A DNA stretch of 64,000 nt from Bimastos eiseni (GCA_959347315.1 OY365814.1:28275469-28339468); one strand, 5' to 3'. Positions 11,701 to 23,309 are shown, numbered from the stretch's first letter. Program-made: numbers and translations. The notes: generated by a model not told the origin, from the letters alone.

Positions 11701-13646
11701 CATAACATAAACATAACATAAACATAACATAAACATAACATAAACATAACATAAACATAACATAAACATAACATAAACATAACATAAACATAACATAAAC
11801 ATAACATAAACATAACAAGGCTTCAAAGTGGTTGAGAAGACGTTTAGTCTGTGTCAAAACCACTGTAATTTGGACTGGAACACGAGCAGAAAGACGAGAA
11901 GTAAGAACAAGAGAAAGGCGGAGAAATAACAATATGCTCACATCACTTAGCACAAACATCTTCAGTACAGCAGCAGCTTTCAGCTGAAATTACATCACAT
12001 AAGCATTCACTGTGACCAATGCCGTAACTAAATACACAGTGGAATAATTCTAGTCGGAAATTGCGCTTGTCATTGAAACTCCTCACGGCCACGTCTAATT
12101 AAACCTGGACCTACTTACGTTCCTTTCGAATGACATTAGATTACAGAGTGACGCTGATACGAACCCTGGAGCGGTCGTTCAAAAAAGTGGACCGATGACC
12201 GGGTAAGGGTTGAACAGCGAAGAACGATCGGCGGACACTTTCTCTTAAACTGATCGGTGATCAAGTAGACCGTGAATTTAGTATGCGCCGCGAGGTACAT
12301 AGGACGAATTGAGTCGATTGCACTGCATATCTCTATAAGAAACCTATCAGTCCTTTGCAATTATGTCGAATCGATTTTCCATTCACAACCTTCGCATTTT
12401 GCGCAGATAGTATAAAAGGAATGTCTATTAATGGGCCATGTTCCTTAAAGATACACATATTCGTGCATTTACACTTTTATGTATATTTTAATTATTCTAT
12501 ATTTTCGCAGGTCCCTTAGGGTTAGGGGTTCCTCAAGTTTTCCCTTTGGGTAAAACATTGACAGTCCAACACGTGGAGCAGCTATTGGAGAAGCATATCT
12601 TTTCTAACAATGACCTTAGCGGCTACAAGTGACGACCTCTTGATTCATGAAATAACCAACGCTTATATACTCATAATCTCCAGGCTTCCAAAGCGACGCC
12701 CAGGGCAACAGCTTATTCACGAGCGCTGCATCAAGTAATTGGGGCTTCCGAAGGGTAGTCCGATGGAGATCCGAGTCCGGTTGCAAAGGTATGGCCGTTA
12801 TGTAATGGATAATCCACTGACGTGCAGAGCAGAGGAAGCGAGTTCGATTTCCGTTACCCATAACTTAGGTTGACTAGTCCTTCACCTAGGCGGTGGAGTT
12901 GGCTAAATCAGATGTATAACTCGGTGGACGCCTTGCATGGCTGCCGATCGTTAAATTCAACTCCTGTCATTATTTGCCATCTTCAGTTCACCCTGTACTA
13001 GTAATCTCTCTGTCTGAAACTAACGAAGATTATTATTATTATTCTGCCCATAGCCTATATAACACCGCCAACCTAGGAACCCTGACTGATCGTGAGGTTG
13101 ACGCGTGGCCAGAGCAGAAAGGAAGCGTAACCATTCTAAAGGTTTTGGCATTTTTAGATACCAGATGACGACCCCACTTAACCTCCCAAGGCTCCCTTTC
13201 TAACGTCATGCGACATGGATATGTTGACCCTACCTGAAGGGATGAACGATGACGAAATATCTGTCGATGGCAATGGCCGTCGACGTGAGGGTCGACACGT
13301 GAACGCTGACGCCCAAGATCATTGGGACGACGTGACACAGGGCTTCGCCGAAGACCCAGGACTTGAGCAACCCCGAAAGTGGGGTGAACGGGGCAGCGAG
13401 AAGACACATCATGATGTCCGAAGCGGCCAGATTCGTTATGAAGACATTTGTGGTCGTTTGCATGGCAGGATTTTTGACAACGACGTAGACAACCAACGCG
13501 TTGCCCGAGAGGCCGAGAACAAAGATGACGCAATACACGCCGATGATGAGCGTGCGCAGCGTGACGTCACTCATGACGTCGTTCGCGTAGGGTCGTAGGG
13601 CGACATCTGTCGTTGGCCAGGCGGGTATAACGGTCGAATTGTTCAT
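5030..13646 (-). CDS. Class A GPCR, NPY/NPF/PrRP-receptor-like (two exons)
   Basis: The CDS is complement(join(5030..5798,13234..13646)), 1182 nt and 393 aa, complete from ATG to TAA. It is a plasma-membrane seven-helix neuropeptide receptor. Exon 1 holds an N-terminus with overlapping sequons (N2-N3-S4-T5), TM1 (GN49), TM2 (LAASD77), TM3 with C104 and DRY at 128-130. Exon 2 holds TM4 (W154), C181 as the ECL2 disulfide partner, TM5 (P206), a basic third loop, TM6 (CWLP, 266-269), TM7 (NPFLY, 307-311) and a ~80-residue tail. The CHEKWP segment, the HVIAMSS-to-NPFLYAW stretch and the DRYFVIVHPFR junction match the NPY/NPF/prolactin-releasing-peptide receptor group. The 7435-nt intron interrupts the Arg138 codon (AG|G) with GTAGGG at the donor and ATATAG at the acceptor. 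The ligand cannot be told; a short NPF-type or PrRP-like peptide is likely. Confidence 0.93.
6176..6225. repeat. Short degenerate CCCTAA patch
   Basis: CTAACCCTAACCCTGACCCTAA followed by further CCTGACCCTAA, about 50 bp of interstitial telomere-like sequence inside the GPCR intron. Confidence 0.6.
8847..9125. mobile_element. Candidate MITE with 29-bp perfect inverted termini
   Basis: The 29 bases at 8847-8875 (beginning ATACGTGCAGTATGAACGC) are the exact reverse complement of 9097-9125. They flank 221 bp of unique sequence. No open frame lies inside, consistent with a non-autonomous DNA element. No clear target-site duplication is seen, so the superfamily is open. Confidence 0.55.
9493..9610 (-). 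mobile_element. LINE 3'-end fragment
   Basis: CTTCTATAGCGCC followed by GTGCACAAGGCACCGGGCGATGG. A related motif occurs near 49150, and the GGCGCTATAG end shared by LINE tails in this window is read here on the minus strand. Confidence 0.4.
9820..10060 (+). mobile_element. CR1/L2-like LINE, C-terminal fragment
   Basis: The frame reads SFASIGPSLWNALSPYVRS then a Ser-rich run ending LKSYFF. This is the hallmark C-terminus (GPSLWN-LP--RS--S---FK--LK) of CR1/L2 LINE proteins. The 3' tail ends GGAGGCGCTCTATAAA. Upstream frames are broken. Confidence 0.7.
11629..11818. repeat. 11-bp minisatellite (CATAACATAAA)n
   Basis: About 17 units in two blocks: a CATGAACATAA variant first, then a CATAAACATAA variant. 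The Met/Leu/Cys/Tyr frames on the minus strand are artefacts of the period. Confidence 0.95.
12785..12960 (+). mobile_element. tRNA-derived SINE (candidate)
   Basis: A-box-like TATGGCCGTTATGTAATGG and B-box-like GAGTTCGATTTCC are about 35 bp apart. GGTA pairs with TTACC at the ends of the tRNA-like head. An unrelated body follows. It resembles an Arg-tRNA-derived head. It is not a functional tRNA: the anticodon arm is not preserved. Confidence 0.45.
13234..13646 (-). CDS. GPCR exon 1 (N-terminus to DRY motif)
   Basis: Starts ATG AAC AAT TCG at 13646. The frame extends a further 24 nt upstream to a TTG, but no other ATG precedes it. Ends CCC TTC AG before GTAGGG. Codes residues 1-138. Confidence 0.92.
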
Positions 13647-13696
13647 TTTTCGACGTAGTTCCCTGTTCAAATAAGGAACAGAAAACGGGTTGTCGG

Positions 13697-13703
13697 TTAT
13701 ATA
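13697..13703 (-). promoter_or_regulatory. TATA box of the GPCR gene
   Basis: TATATAA on the minus strand, flanked by GGCCC, about 50 bp upstream of the ATG. This predicts a transcription start near 13670 and a 5' UTR of about 25 nt. It is inferred from position only. Confidence 0.45.
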
Positions 13704-14109
13704 GGGCCATTAAGTCCATTGCTTCCATTTAGGACATCGATACAAAGAAATGTGAAGTTAATTTAACAAAGAACGACAACAATCGAATTGTCACCAAGAT
13801 TAATTTTTTTTCTTATTTTATGAATTAGAAGTTAAATATACATAATTGGTATTTATTACATATGAAACCGAACAATCACAGACATAAATGAGCCTAACCA
13901 TACAGTCGTGTACAGATCACCACAAGCTAAGAGCTATATTATATGTTAAACCTTCACTCATGTTATCATTTTTGTGTTTTTCTCTGATTGTTTTCCCAAT
14001 AAATCGAATATACGAGTGTAGGCCTATACGATACAACTCTAGCGATGTCTTATGTTGTATTCTGCCTCCTTTGAAGAGTGTCACTTATTCATTACGTCCC
14101 CGAACGAAT

Positions 14110-14290
14110 AATTAATCTAGAGATCTCGTGTGCTGACTCACTTGTCTTAGTCCATTTACCTGCATTGCCTAGCATTGACTACTGTAATTCGATGTTCAGC
14201 GATCTGTCAAAATCCACCCTTTTACCAATCACCAACTGCCTATTCCAATTGATCACTTTCACTTTACTCTCTCACAGGTATACGAAGGCA
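14110..14290 (+). mobile_element. LINE reverse-transcriptase fragment
   Basis: The frame contains ALPSIDYCNSMFSDLSKSTL. This corresponds to the SRLDYCNSLL-GLP motif near the end of the CR1/L2 RT domain. The following sequence is degenerate. Confidence 0.6.
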
Positions 14291-14799
14291 TCTGTTTTGT
14301 AATAACTAGACATGCTCACTTTCTGACACTACAGAACCCCCTTCCTTGTCTGCTCCCATATCTGTTCCTCACGTAGTGCACTTGCAGGCAGTTCAACAAA
14401 GTACACACCTACTTACTTAGTTACGTACATGTACAGTCAGCGTTGTATAGATGACGTTTGATGACGTCAGTGCGCATCACTGACTCCCAAAGCATGCATC
14501 GCCCTTTGCAGCTCAACATTATATTAGATCAAAGATTATGAAAAGCTGGCATCATGGTGTGCTTGCTGTGCACCATAATAGCACCAGTTCCACCGTCAGC
14601 AAAGCAGGTGCAATCGCTCGAGATCATCGTTATAGGCAAAATAATTTAAATCACGACCAGCAGCGACACGCACATCCATGCAGCATTATTACATAGAAAT
14701 GGAAAGAGCATTTCTATATTGGTCCGGCTTACGTCTATCTGTATTCTCTTGCGATATATACTTCTTCGTGCTTTTGTACTATTCTGATACTTTGAATCA

Positions 14800-15125
14800 C
14801 ACACACATAATATATATAAATATATTTATAATTATATATATATATACATTTATATCAATTATGTAATCATAAATAATATATATGCTATATGTGTCGTTGC
14901 GAATGTGTTCTGGTAATATATAGCCACTTCTGTCACCTATACCCACGTGTATGACTCAACTTATATAATTTAAATTAATTGTATGCATACATATGAGCGA
15001 GTATTCATATACATATAATATATATATATATATATATCTATAATATATCATGCATACAATAATATTATATATAGACCTATATATGATTATATATTATATA
15101 TATATAATATATAAACGTATATATC
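14800..15125. repeat. AT-dinucleotide-rich tract with dyads
   Basis: Repeated TATATA/ATAATATAT with local palindromes. No gene. Confidence 0.85.
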
Positions 15126-15234
15126 GCCCATTTACTTGAATACGAATGAGGATTTAGGCACAGATGTAGAAAGCGATACGAAAGCAAATATAGCTAAACA
15201 GGTGTGGATATTTAAGTCGAATGATGAGCGGAAG

Positions 15235-15690
15235 ACTTATTATGTGAAGTGGAGGAGGGAGTAGAAGGCGAGGAGGAGGAGGAGGAATGGTAGGATGGAA
15301 AAGAAAGAGAGGGAAAAGGTATTACTGGACAGGAAGATAGAAAAGAAGGTGCAATGAGAATAAGAGAGAAGGGAGGAAAGCTGATTGAAGGACGAGGAAG
15401 GTTAAAGGCAAAAGACGTATTTGAAGAGGAAGAACTAGAGGAAGAGGAGGAATAGGAGGAGGAAGAATAAAAAGAAATAATTGGGGACTTGATGAAGGAG
15501 ACATAGAAGGAGGAGAGTAGAGAAGGAAGAACAGAAAAATAAAAAGCATTGAATGGGAGGATATATGATGGACCAAAAAGTAAAGGAATCGCAGGAGACA
15601 TGACGATGCAGGAAGAGAAGAATGAAGGACATTTGGAGGAAGAATCTGATGAGGAGTAAGAACAGAGGAGAGAGGGATAGCCCATTCATT
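15235..15690. repeat. Purine-rich (GGA/GAA)n region
   Basis: Plus strand is mostly A and G. The Ser/Pro-rich open frames on the minus strand are compositional. Confidence 0.75.
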
Positions 15691-15694
15691 CACA

Positions 15695-15775
15695 TTTATT
15701 CAGTCAAGAATTTATATAGCGCCCGTTCTATAGGACACTACCGCATTCGGAGTCGCCTCCAGTCCGACCACGGTG
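15695..15775 (-). mobile_element. LINE 3' tail, minus orientation
   Basis: Read on the minus strand it ends in GGGCGCTATATAAATTC followed by GAATAAATGTGAATGAATG. This is the shared LINE tail with its (GAAT)n end. Confidence 0.5.
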
Positions 15776-17530
15776 ATCCAAATAAGTCTTAAGGAACACG
15801 TAGACTGCACATGAATCATCCCTATAGATAAGAGGCTTATCTCCAACAGAGATCATTCCAGACACAACGATAAGGCTCGACGTTGGCCTGCAGCTGCGTC
15901 GCAGCGTTGGTGCTACGATACTATAGCGCAAGGGACCACAGCTCCTCGCTAGAGGCTGAGCGAGAGGATCAACGGCCTTAGAGTGAGTTAGACAATGTTT
16001 CCTAGTAATGTAATGTATTGTAATGGAGCACTTATATTGCGCCACTTAAATCAGAGGCGCGCAGAAGCTGTGCGCATGTGCCGTGGATCCAGCGCACATA
16101 GGAATTTAGCGTACGCAAACATTGTTTTGTGAAACAATACGTAAACCGAGTCTTCTAATCGGCTGCGGTCGATCTTACTCCACAAACTTCGGCGCACGAA
16201 AGTGTGAGCCATTTATATTGCACAAACAAAGTTTCTTGCTCACACTATCTCTAAAAAATTAGAGGGAACATTGGCAACAGAGCCTATATATATATACCAC
16301 GATGACACTAGATAGGCCGAAACACAGACAAGAAGATGGTATCGCTAAATCTTAATTTAGAGCGATTCTGTAGTGTAGTCAGACAGTGAGCCAGAGCAGT
16401 TATCGCGATTGTAAGCTGAAACAGGTACAAACTCGGAGATTCTCCTAATTAACCGGACTGCAGAGCGAGAAACCGGATTTATATATATATATATATAGGC
16501 CACAAACGCAAGAGGCATACAAGCTTAGTATTAGAAGGAAAAAACTAAATGGAGAACTGGTAGAGGAGATCTATGTGTGAGAAGATTTAAAGATGGATAA
16601 TGGATAAGTATATAGTAAATGGAGAACTAGTAAGAGATCCCTTTGTGAGATTAGTGGGAAAACGAAATAAGGAGACCAGGAGAGGTGTTTGAAGAGGGGA
16701 AGTTAGACGAATAGCCGTCTGTTTCGCGATGCTTTTATCTGAAATTCGCGGAACGAGGCCGTAAACCTGCCCCACAGCTGCTGAAGCCTTGTCACAGAAG
16801 CACCAGCAGCAGCAGCAACTAGCCATCAATGGGTGGATGAATAGATGGATAGATGGGAGGATTGGACCATAGAATACTGGACGATGTTATCAATGTTCTT
16901 CGGTCGGCCATGCGAGCAAACGCAAGCAAATAGGTACGGACAGTTGCATGCAGACAGAGGTAAAGGTGAAGATAACAGACAAAGGAATGGAGACAGACAG
17001 ATGTAGAGGCACCAAGACAAAATACAAAGGCATAGAGGAAGACAGATTTAGAGGTAACAAGACAATTGACAAGGAAATGGAGGAAGACAGATGCACAGAG
17101 GCACATGGAAAGAGAAAAAGAGAAGGAGAGAGACAGACAGACGGATATATAAGCTCACAGAAACAAATAGATGGACATAGAGAGTTAGAGAGAGAGAGAG
17201 AGAGACGGACAGACAGACAGACATGCAGAGATGTGCAGATATATAATAAGAGGAATCATCAAATATCTTTGAGAGTAAAGGCTGAAGATTGTTCTCGAGT
17301 TGCAAAGAATCCACTCCTCAATCATTGAACCAGACTCAGATGGCAAATAATCTCTCTGTATATAAATCTTTAAGAGCCTCCAGATAATCCTAAGAAATTG
17401 TGCAGAATTTTTAAATCCTACGCCTGACATGCAATGTATAGAATATATTCAATAATAAAGGTTAAGTGCGTGATATCTTATTCATTACATATACGCATAT
17501 ACACATAGTGACATTCGTATTATGTGTAAA
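15776..17530. other. Stretch with no recognised gene
   Basis: A GCGC-containing LINE-tail-like motif lies near 16030 and an AT run at 16480-16497. Purine-rich GACAGA/GAGA repeats occur at 16960-17225. No exon with supporting splice sites was seen. Confidence 0.4.
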
Positions 17531-17537
17531 GGTTTGG

Positions 17538-17562
17538 GTCTCTCTCTCTCTCTCTCTTTCTT

Positions 17563-17598
<36 letters not shown>

Positions 17599-17632
17599 AC
17601 TCTCTCTCTTTCTCTCTCTCTCTCTCTCTTTT

Positions 17633-17663
<31 letters not shown>

Positions 17664-17728
17664 TTATGTCTCTCTCTTTCTTTCTGTCTCTCTCTTTCTT
17701 TCTGTCTCTCTCTTTCTCTCTCTCTCTC

Positions 17729-17759
<31 letters not shown>

Positions 17760-17762
17760 TTT

Positions 17763-17795
<33 letters not shown>

Positions 17796-17814
17796 TTATG
17801 TCTCTCTCTTTCTT

Positions 17815-17852
<38 letters not shown>

Positions 17853-17948
17853 TCTCTTTCTCTCTCTCTCTCTCTCTTTTTCTCTCTCTCTCTTTCTCTC
17901 TCTCTCTCTTTATGTCTCTCTCTTTCTTTCTGTCTCTCTCTTTCTTTC

Positions 17949-17985
<37 letters not shown>

Positions 17986-18054
17986 TTATTTCTCTCTCTC
18001 TCTTTCTCTCTCTCTCTCTTTATGTCTCTCTCTCGCTCTCTCTCTTTCTTTCTG

Positions 18055-18095
<41 letters not shown>

Positions 18096-18296
18096 ATTTC
18101 TCTCTCTCTCTTTCTCTCTCTCTCTCTTTATGTCTCTCTCTCGCTCTCTCTCTTTCTTTCTGTCTCTCTCTTTCTTTCTCCCTCTCTCTCTCTCTCCCTC
18201 TCCCTGTCTCTCTCTCTCTTTCTTTCTCTCTCTCTCGCTCTCTCTCTGTTTCTTTATTTCTGTCTCTCTCTTTCTCCCCCCCTCTCTCTCTCTCTC

Positions 18297-18333
<37 letters not shown>

Positions 18334-18338
18334 GTGTC
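17538..18338. repeat. 800-bp polypyrimidine (CT)n tract with internal higher-order pattern
   Basis: Nearly pure C/T on the plus strand. Landmark interruptions recur: CTCACTC at about 17598 and 17846 (248 bp apart), and TTTATG at about 17663, 17795, 17909, 18019 and 18127. These show duplication of larger blocks. The Leu/Ser frames are artefacts. Confidence 0.97.
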
Positions 18339-18536
18339 TTAGGGTGAATGGGTGTGTAGGACTTTGGACTGTTAGCTGATGTAAGCTGAGTTTGAACCCC
18401 GGGAGTTATTAAAAAGGTTGATCTTTATTGTGTTTTCTTTACGGTTAATTACACCTCTTTATGTGGAACCGTTTATTTACGATGTGCTAGAAGATTTATT
18501 TTTGGCATTTGACTATAAATAGAACGACGAAAAGAT

Positions 18537-18850
18537 GGATGGAAGGAAGTTTAGGAATAGCAGGAGGAATAAAGGTAGAATATGAAGAACCAATGGATTG
18601 ATGAGTGGTTGGATATATTAATGGATGGATGGATAGATGAATGGAAGGACGGACGGTTGGATGGATGGATGGACGAATGGATGGATGAATGGATGGATGG
18701 TTGGGTGGGTGGACGAATGGATAGATGAATGGGTGGATTGATGAATGCATGAGGATATGATGAAGAATAGGCGAAGAAAGAGATTGACCGGTGGATGGAC
18801 GGACGAATAAATGGATGGAAAGATGGATGGATGGAATGAATTATATGGAC
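18537..18850. repeat. (GGAT)n degenerate microsatellite
   Basis: GATGGATGGATG repeats with GAATGG/GGACGG variants over about 310 bp. Confidence 0.9.
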
Positions 18851-20540
18851 AGAAGGCATGGTGTCTCGAGATCCTTTGGATGGGACTGGGAATGGTTAAT
18901 TAAACGAAGGATGTGAAGAATGGTGGAATGAAGAATTCATCCGTAGCCTCCGTATACGCTTATAGCGCTGCCTTAGTCTCTGTGCTCGCATATCTCTATC
19001 TGTTTGCTTGTATGATCGCATGTCTATCTGTGTGTCTCCTGCTGCCTGTTTCCCTCGTCGCGTGTTGATTTCTCTGCTTTTCTTAGAGACGGACAGCGCA
19101 CGCGGCCATGGGTCAAACGTTTAAGGTCACAGAGTCCAGGGTCAAAGGTTAGCAGGATGACTGACAACCGACTTCTTCGTTTCCCTTCCCTGAGGATGAA
19201 ATTAACGCGCTCTGCGTGCACGACACGCACATACACACATACATACACACATGCATGCGTACATACAACATGATACAAGCACGCACGCAACTACAAACAC
19301 ACGCTCACATACACACGATTACTGTAGCTGCTCTATGTCTGACTCAGTAGTCACTTGAGATAAGATCGGATCAGATAAAGCAAGATGAGACATGACTGCA
19401 TTACATAACATACATATAGTATAGCACATAGAATTACATTACGTTACACAACATGACATAACGTAACATGACATAGCATAACATGACATAACGTAATATG
19501 ACATAACATAACATGACATAACGTAACATGACATAACATAACATGACATAACATAACATGACATAACGTAACATGACATAGCAGTGCATATCATAACATA
19601 ACACACCATAGCATATGACTAGAAAGTAAGGCATAACATGACGTGACATGGACTAACATGACATGGCATGACACGAGTTTAAAATGAAAAGATCTAGCTA
19701 GATTAGGTCCTCTTAATATCGTACTGCTTTTACCTGTGCTCAATAATGCACCTTCAAATGGTTATATTAGGTGCTATAAAAATGGCCATAATATTTATAA
19801 TGCACCACGCTAAAAAAATAAGCAACGCAACAAAACGAGAGCGCCGCTTAAACCCATAGAGATCAACAGCGCAGACTCTGTGACCTTTGAACTTCTCGCA
19901 ACACCATACCCCACGCTACCTCTGACCAGTGACCCTAACCCCTATGGTACATGGTTTCTCCTCAGTTCTCAGAGGTTGCGTCGAAGATCGGCGCCCGTCC
20001 CTGCCCAGTGGTTGCCATGGAGTTGCCGTAGATGCTGCAGCGGTTGGTCATGCTTGGCTGGTTCGGTCACCCTCCGTCGAACGCAGTCAGCGTCCGGGAA
20101 ATCGTTACACATGACTGATCGCGACTCTACGATTGAGTGACCTTGGGAGAAAGGTTCTCCACCCTTCTCCATCAATATATCGAGTGATGCTCTATGGTAT
20201 AAAAAATGCCTGTCGCTGAAGCACAAGGCGGTTACTGAACTGCTGTTGTCCTTAGGGCACAACGATACTCTGCTATATGGCTGCAATTGCGCTTATAAAG
20301 ACTTCTGAATTTAATGTAAGTAAATAAAAATATTCTTTATTAGACTGCCATCAAAGCGCGGAATAAAAGGTATAAATAAAAGCATGGATTTTGAACAAGG
20401 TCATATAACACTCACATAATGAATGTACTCTTGGCAAATATACCAACTCTAGCCATATCAACAGTGGCTGCAAACAGACCAAATGTGTCTGCAATAGGAC
20501 TCTTAACAAATCAGTCTCTTAGACTCTGATGTAAGGGCAA
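18851..20540. other. Stretch with no recognised gene
   Basis: Contains CA-rich sequence at 19205-19315 and the repeat listed at 19437-19600. An open frame at about 19970-20290 (minus) has no recognisable family. Confidence 0.4.
19437..19600. repeat. 15-bp minisatellite (ACATGACATAACRTA)n
   Basis: About ten imperfect units. They yield Cys-Tyr-Val-Met-Leu frames on the minus strand that are not genes. Confidence 0.9.
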
Positions 20541-20589
20541 TATCAAATAATTACAGTTGTACTGCATTGTATTGTAATGTATTGTATTG

Positions 20590-20895
20590 CATATTGTATC
20601 AGTCAACAATCGCTTCTATGGTGCACATAAACATGGTCTCCTCTATGTTCCACATGCACGCACCTTCACCAGGCAGAGCCGTGCTTTGTTAGTGGTAGAT
20701 CCATCGATTTGGAATCGCCTCCCTTTGACATTCCGATCCTATTCTAGAATCCCTGCTCAGTCCTTCTTCCTCCCTCTTGTCAAGACTATTTAATTTGGCC
20801 GCGATGGTGTTGGAAGCGCCTCTGAGTAGTCACCTTGAAAGGGCGCTTTGACTAGATTCTCTGAATGAACCTTATGAATGAATGAAAAAAAAGCT
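20590..20895 (+). mobile_element. CR1/L2-like LINE, C-terminal end and 3' tail
   Basis: The frame reads GLLYVPHARTFTRQS, then LLVVDPSIWNRLPLTFRS and SFFLPLVKTI before a stop. This is the canonical C-terminus of the family. The tail is GTTGGAAGCGCCTCTGAGTAG, CCTTGAAAGGGCGC and a (GAAT)n end. It is the best preserved copy of this tail in the window. Confidence 0.75.
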
Positions 20896-21184
20896 TGACA
20901 TGACGAAACTTGCTATATATATGTATATATATATATTATATATATATGAGGTTCATCATCGATTTCGACCAAGTTTACCGTTAACTGGATGAATCGAGGT
21001 CAGCGCATCGTTAAGCCCAGCAGTTACAACTTGAGACATCAATTACCCGAATCAATTGTTTTCACACCCAACGACTGAAGAATTCGGCCAAAAACTCAGC
21101 CTTCAATCAGTCTTGAACTCAGGTCCACAAGAAATCATTCAAACACACAATTGAAGAAGGCTAATGTTTGTAAGTTCTCTGGAA

Positions 21185-21345
21185 CACGCTCCCGTTGGCG
21201 TTGGGGTTGTCACCAAGGGTCCGCTCTTTTTATGCTCCACTTAAGACTGTTCATTTCAGCCGTGTCGGGGTCGGGAGCGCTCCTGAGCAGTAGCCTTGAA
21301 GGGGCGCTATATAACTTATCGTAATGAATGCAAAAATGAATGTAT
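21185..21345 (+). mobile_element. CR1/L2-like LINE, C-terminal end and 3' tail
   Basis: The frame reads LWNTLPLALGLSPRVRSFY then APLKTVHF. It is followed by GGAGCGCTCCTGAGCAG, CCTTGAAGGGGCGCTATATAA and (GAAT)n. Same family as the copy at 20.6 kb, about 300 bp away, and an independent 5'-truncated insertion. Confidence 0.75.
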
Positions 21346-21524
21346 GCTTGCATGCATGTATGTGTGTTTTCATGTATGTAGTTATGCATATATATATAAA
21401 TGCAGATCTATTGGATTTTCACTTCATTTTATTTTCATTGGCTGCTAGTAAGTTACAAATTAAGTATACGGCAAGTTGATAAGTTGGTTCGCGCGTGCAT
21501 GTATAATTATGCGCGTATGACATC

Positions 21525-21625
21525 CATGATGATGATGACGACGACGACGTCGATGACGATGATGATGGCGATTACAATGACTATGACCATGACGATGACG
21601 ATGATGATGACAATGACGACAGCAA
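21525..21625. repeat. (GAY)n trinucleotide repeat
   Basis: ATGATGATGACGACGACGACG and related GAC/GAT mixtures. Confidence 0.9.
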
Positions 21626-21856
21626 TCGATTGGCAAGGAGATATAGAATGATAGCCAGTGATAGAGGAGACGGAGACAGAAAGAGCAGAACTGATAAAGA
21701 TCAAGAAAGGAGAAGACACATGCACACTAGAACGACGCAGATACGGGTCAGAGGCAGGTCCTATTTGCACAAGGAGAGAGACGAAACGAGAAAAGGAGCC
21801 AAAGTGATGCCACTATTGACCTACTTGCCAAATTTTATAGCTCCTAATAATAGGTC

Positions 21857-21870
21857 GTTTCCATGGCAAC
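21857..21870. promoter_or_regulatory. Orphan X-box (RFX site)
   Basis: GTTTCCATGGCAAC matches the RFX consensus on both half sites. No gene start is recognised within 1 kb on either strand, so the site may be incidental or belong to an undetected short first exon. Confidence 0.35.
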
Positions 21871-21879
21871 ACCTTCAAG

Positions 21880-23280
21880 CACCCCATAAACGCCCTCTGC
21901 CGAACGCAGCGGGAGGCATTACGATTGCATATACCTATCTCTAACAAAAGGGAACCAGCGTGCCCAGTTATTTGCATCCTTCGAATGATCCGACTGAGCA
22001 GAGGAAACCTATTTGCGACTCTCACTTGAGATGTGATTGCGCTCATCTAAAACGCTGATCATCGGTCTCCAGTGGAAGCGGCTGACAGCCGTTGCGTTCT
22101 CAGCCGCTGAGTTGCAAGATCACAGACCAGTCACGTGCCCAGCTCTCTTTATACGACCGTTGGGTTCGAGCTGCGATCATTCTTAATCTTAGCCCCTTTA
22201 GCGAGCGACTAGCTGCATAGGTTTTAGTACACGTGTGTCGTCAAAGTCCTATTAGTTATATCCTTTTTTTTTGGTTCTTCAACGTAACAAAATCATTGTT
22301 CTAATCCGTGATTGCGTACAAACAAATAATTTGCAGTTGAGTTGTTATAAGGAGTAACTTTAATCACGAGGTTCTACTCTGACAATAGCGCGTACGCCCC
22401 TCTAGGTATCCCACTACAATATCCTTCCCTCTCGCCCTCTTACTTTCGTCTTTGTGTTTGCATGTATGTTTCTCTGCCGGTCTGTTTGTCTGTCTGTCTG
22501 CCTGCCTGGCTGTCTCTCTGACTCTCTGTATGTGTGTAATATTGTATGTCTTTCGTGTTTGTGCGATTGTTTATGTGATTATATGTCTGTCTACTCCTGA
22601 TCTAACTCACTTATTCTTACTCACTCTCGGCCACTCGCTCACTGACTCACTCTATGGCTCGCAGACTCGCTTGCTTACTCACTCATACACTCGCTCGCTC
22701 ATTGACACTGTTTGGATTCTTCTGTCTCACTCAATCTAAGTCTACGTCTTTGTCTCGTCTGTACATTCTGTCTGTCTCTCTGTTTCTCTTTCCTTCTATC
22801 ACTCTCTACCTCTGCCTGTTCTCGTGATTATATCTGTCCGTCTGCTTCCTTTGTTCTGACCGAGGAACTCATACATGACAATGTGAAAGCACGATGAAAG
22901 AGGTCGCTAAACAACGGTTGTCATGATGATTTGGCATATGTCCTCTTTCAACGACAACATGCAGCAATCTCCGCCTAATTAATAGGCAGCGAATAGGCAG
23001 CGGAAAAGACTCAGAGGAAGACGGAAGGAGACAAAGACGCAGACAGCCGCATACACAGTGGAACACAGAAGCGAAGACAAGGAAACAGATGTGCCTAGAG
23101 ACACAATCAATCAACCTGATTGTTCACCACAGCAGCATGATAATGCATGACATAATGGCAGATGTACAACAGTCAGCTGCCATCATAGTATGCATTACTC
23201 TGTACATTGTTGCAATACACGATGTAATGAGAGCGAGACAGAGTCACAAACTTACAGACAGACGTTAAGCCAAGTAACTG
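21880..23280. other. Stretch with no recognised gene
   Basis: A pyrimidine-rich CTGT/CTCACT zone spans 22440-22860. The short frames here are compositional. No splice-bounded exon was seen. Confidence 0.4.
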
Positions 23281-23309
23281 CGATATATATATATATATAT
23301 ATATATATA

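Larger units (their letters stand above)
5799..13233 (-). other. GPCR intron 1 (7.4 kb)
   Basis: No additional exon recognised. It carries AT-dinucleotide tracts (5840-6110, 7918-8115, 8500-8565, 8685-8740), a short telomere-like patch, a 29-bp terminal-inverted-repeat element, LINE fragments, an 11-bp minisatellite and a tRNA-derived SINE. The 60-95 residue open frames around 7.4, 10.0-10.9 and 12.2 kb (other than the LINE) match nothing I know. Confidence 0.6.

Noticed and set aside
13039..13598. Other frames overlapping GPCR exon 1 (164 and 127 codons)
   Set aside because: Shadows of the conserved minus-strand frame at 13234-13646.
17466..18379. Leu/Ser-rich open frames of 285-293 codons
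   Set aside because: Translation of a CT repeat; all plus-strand frames are open in parallel.
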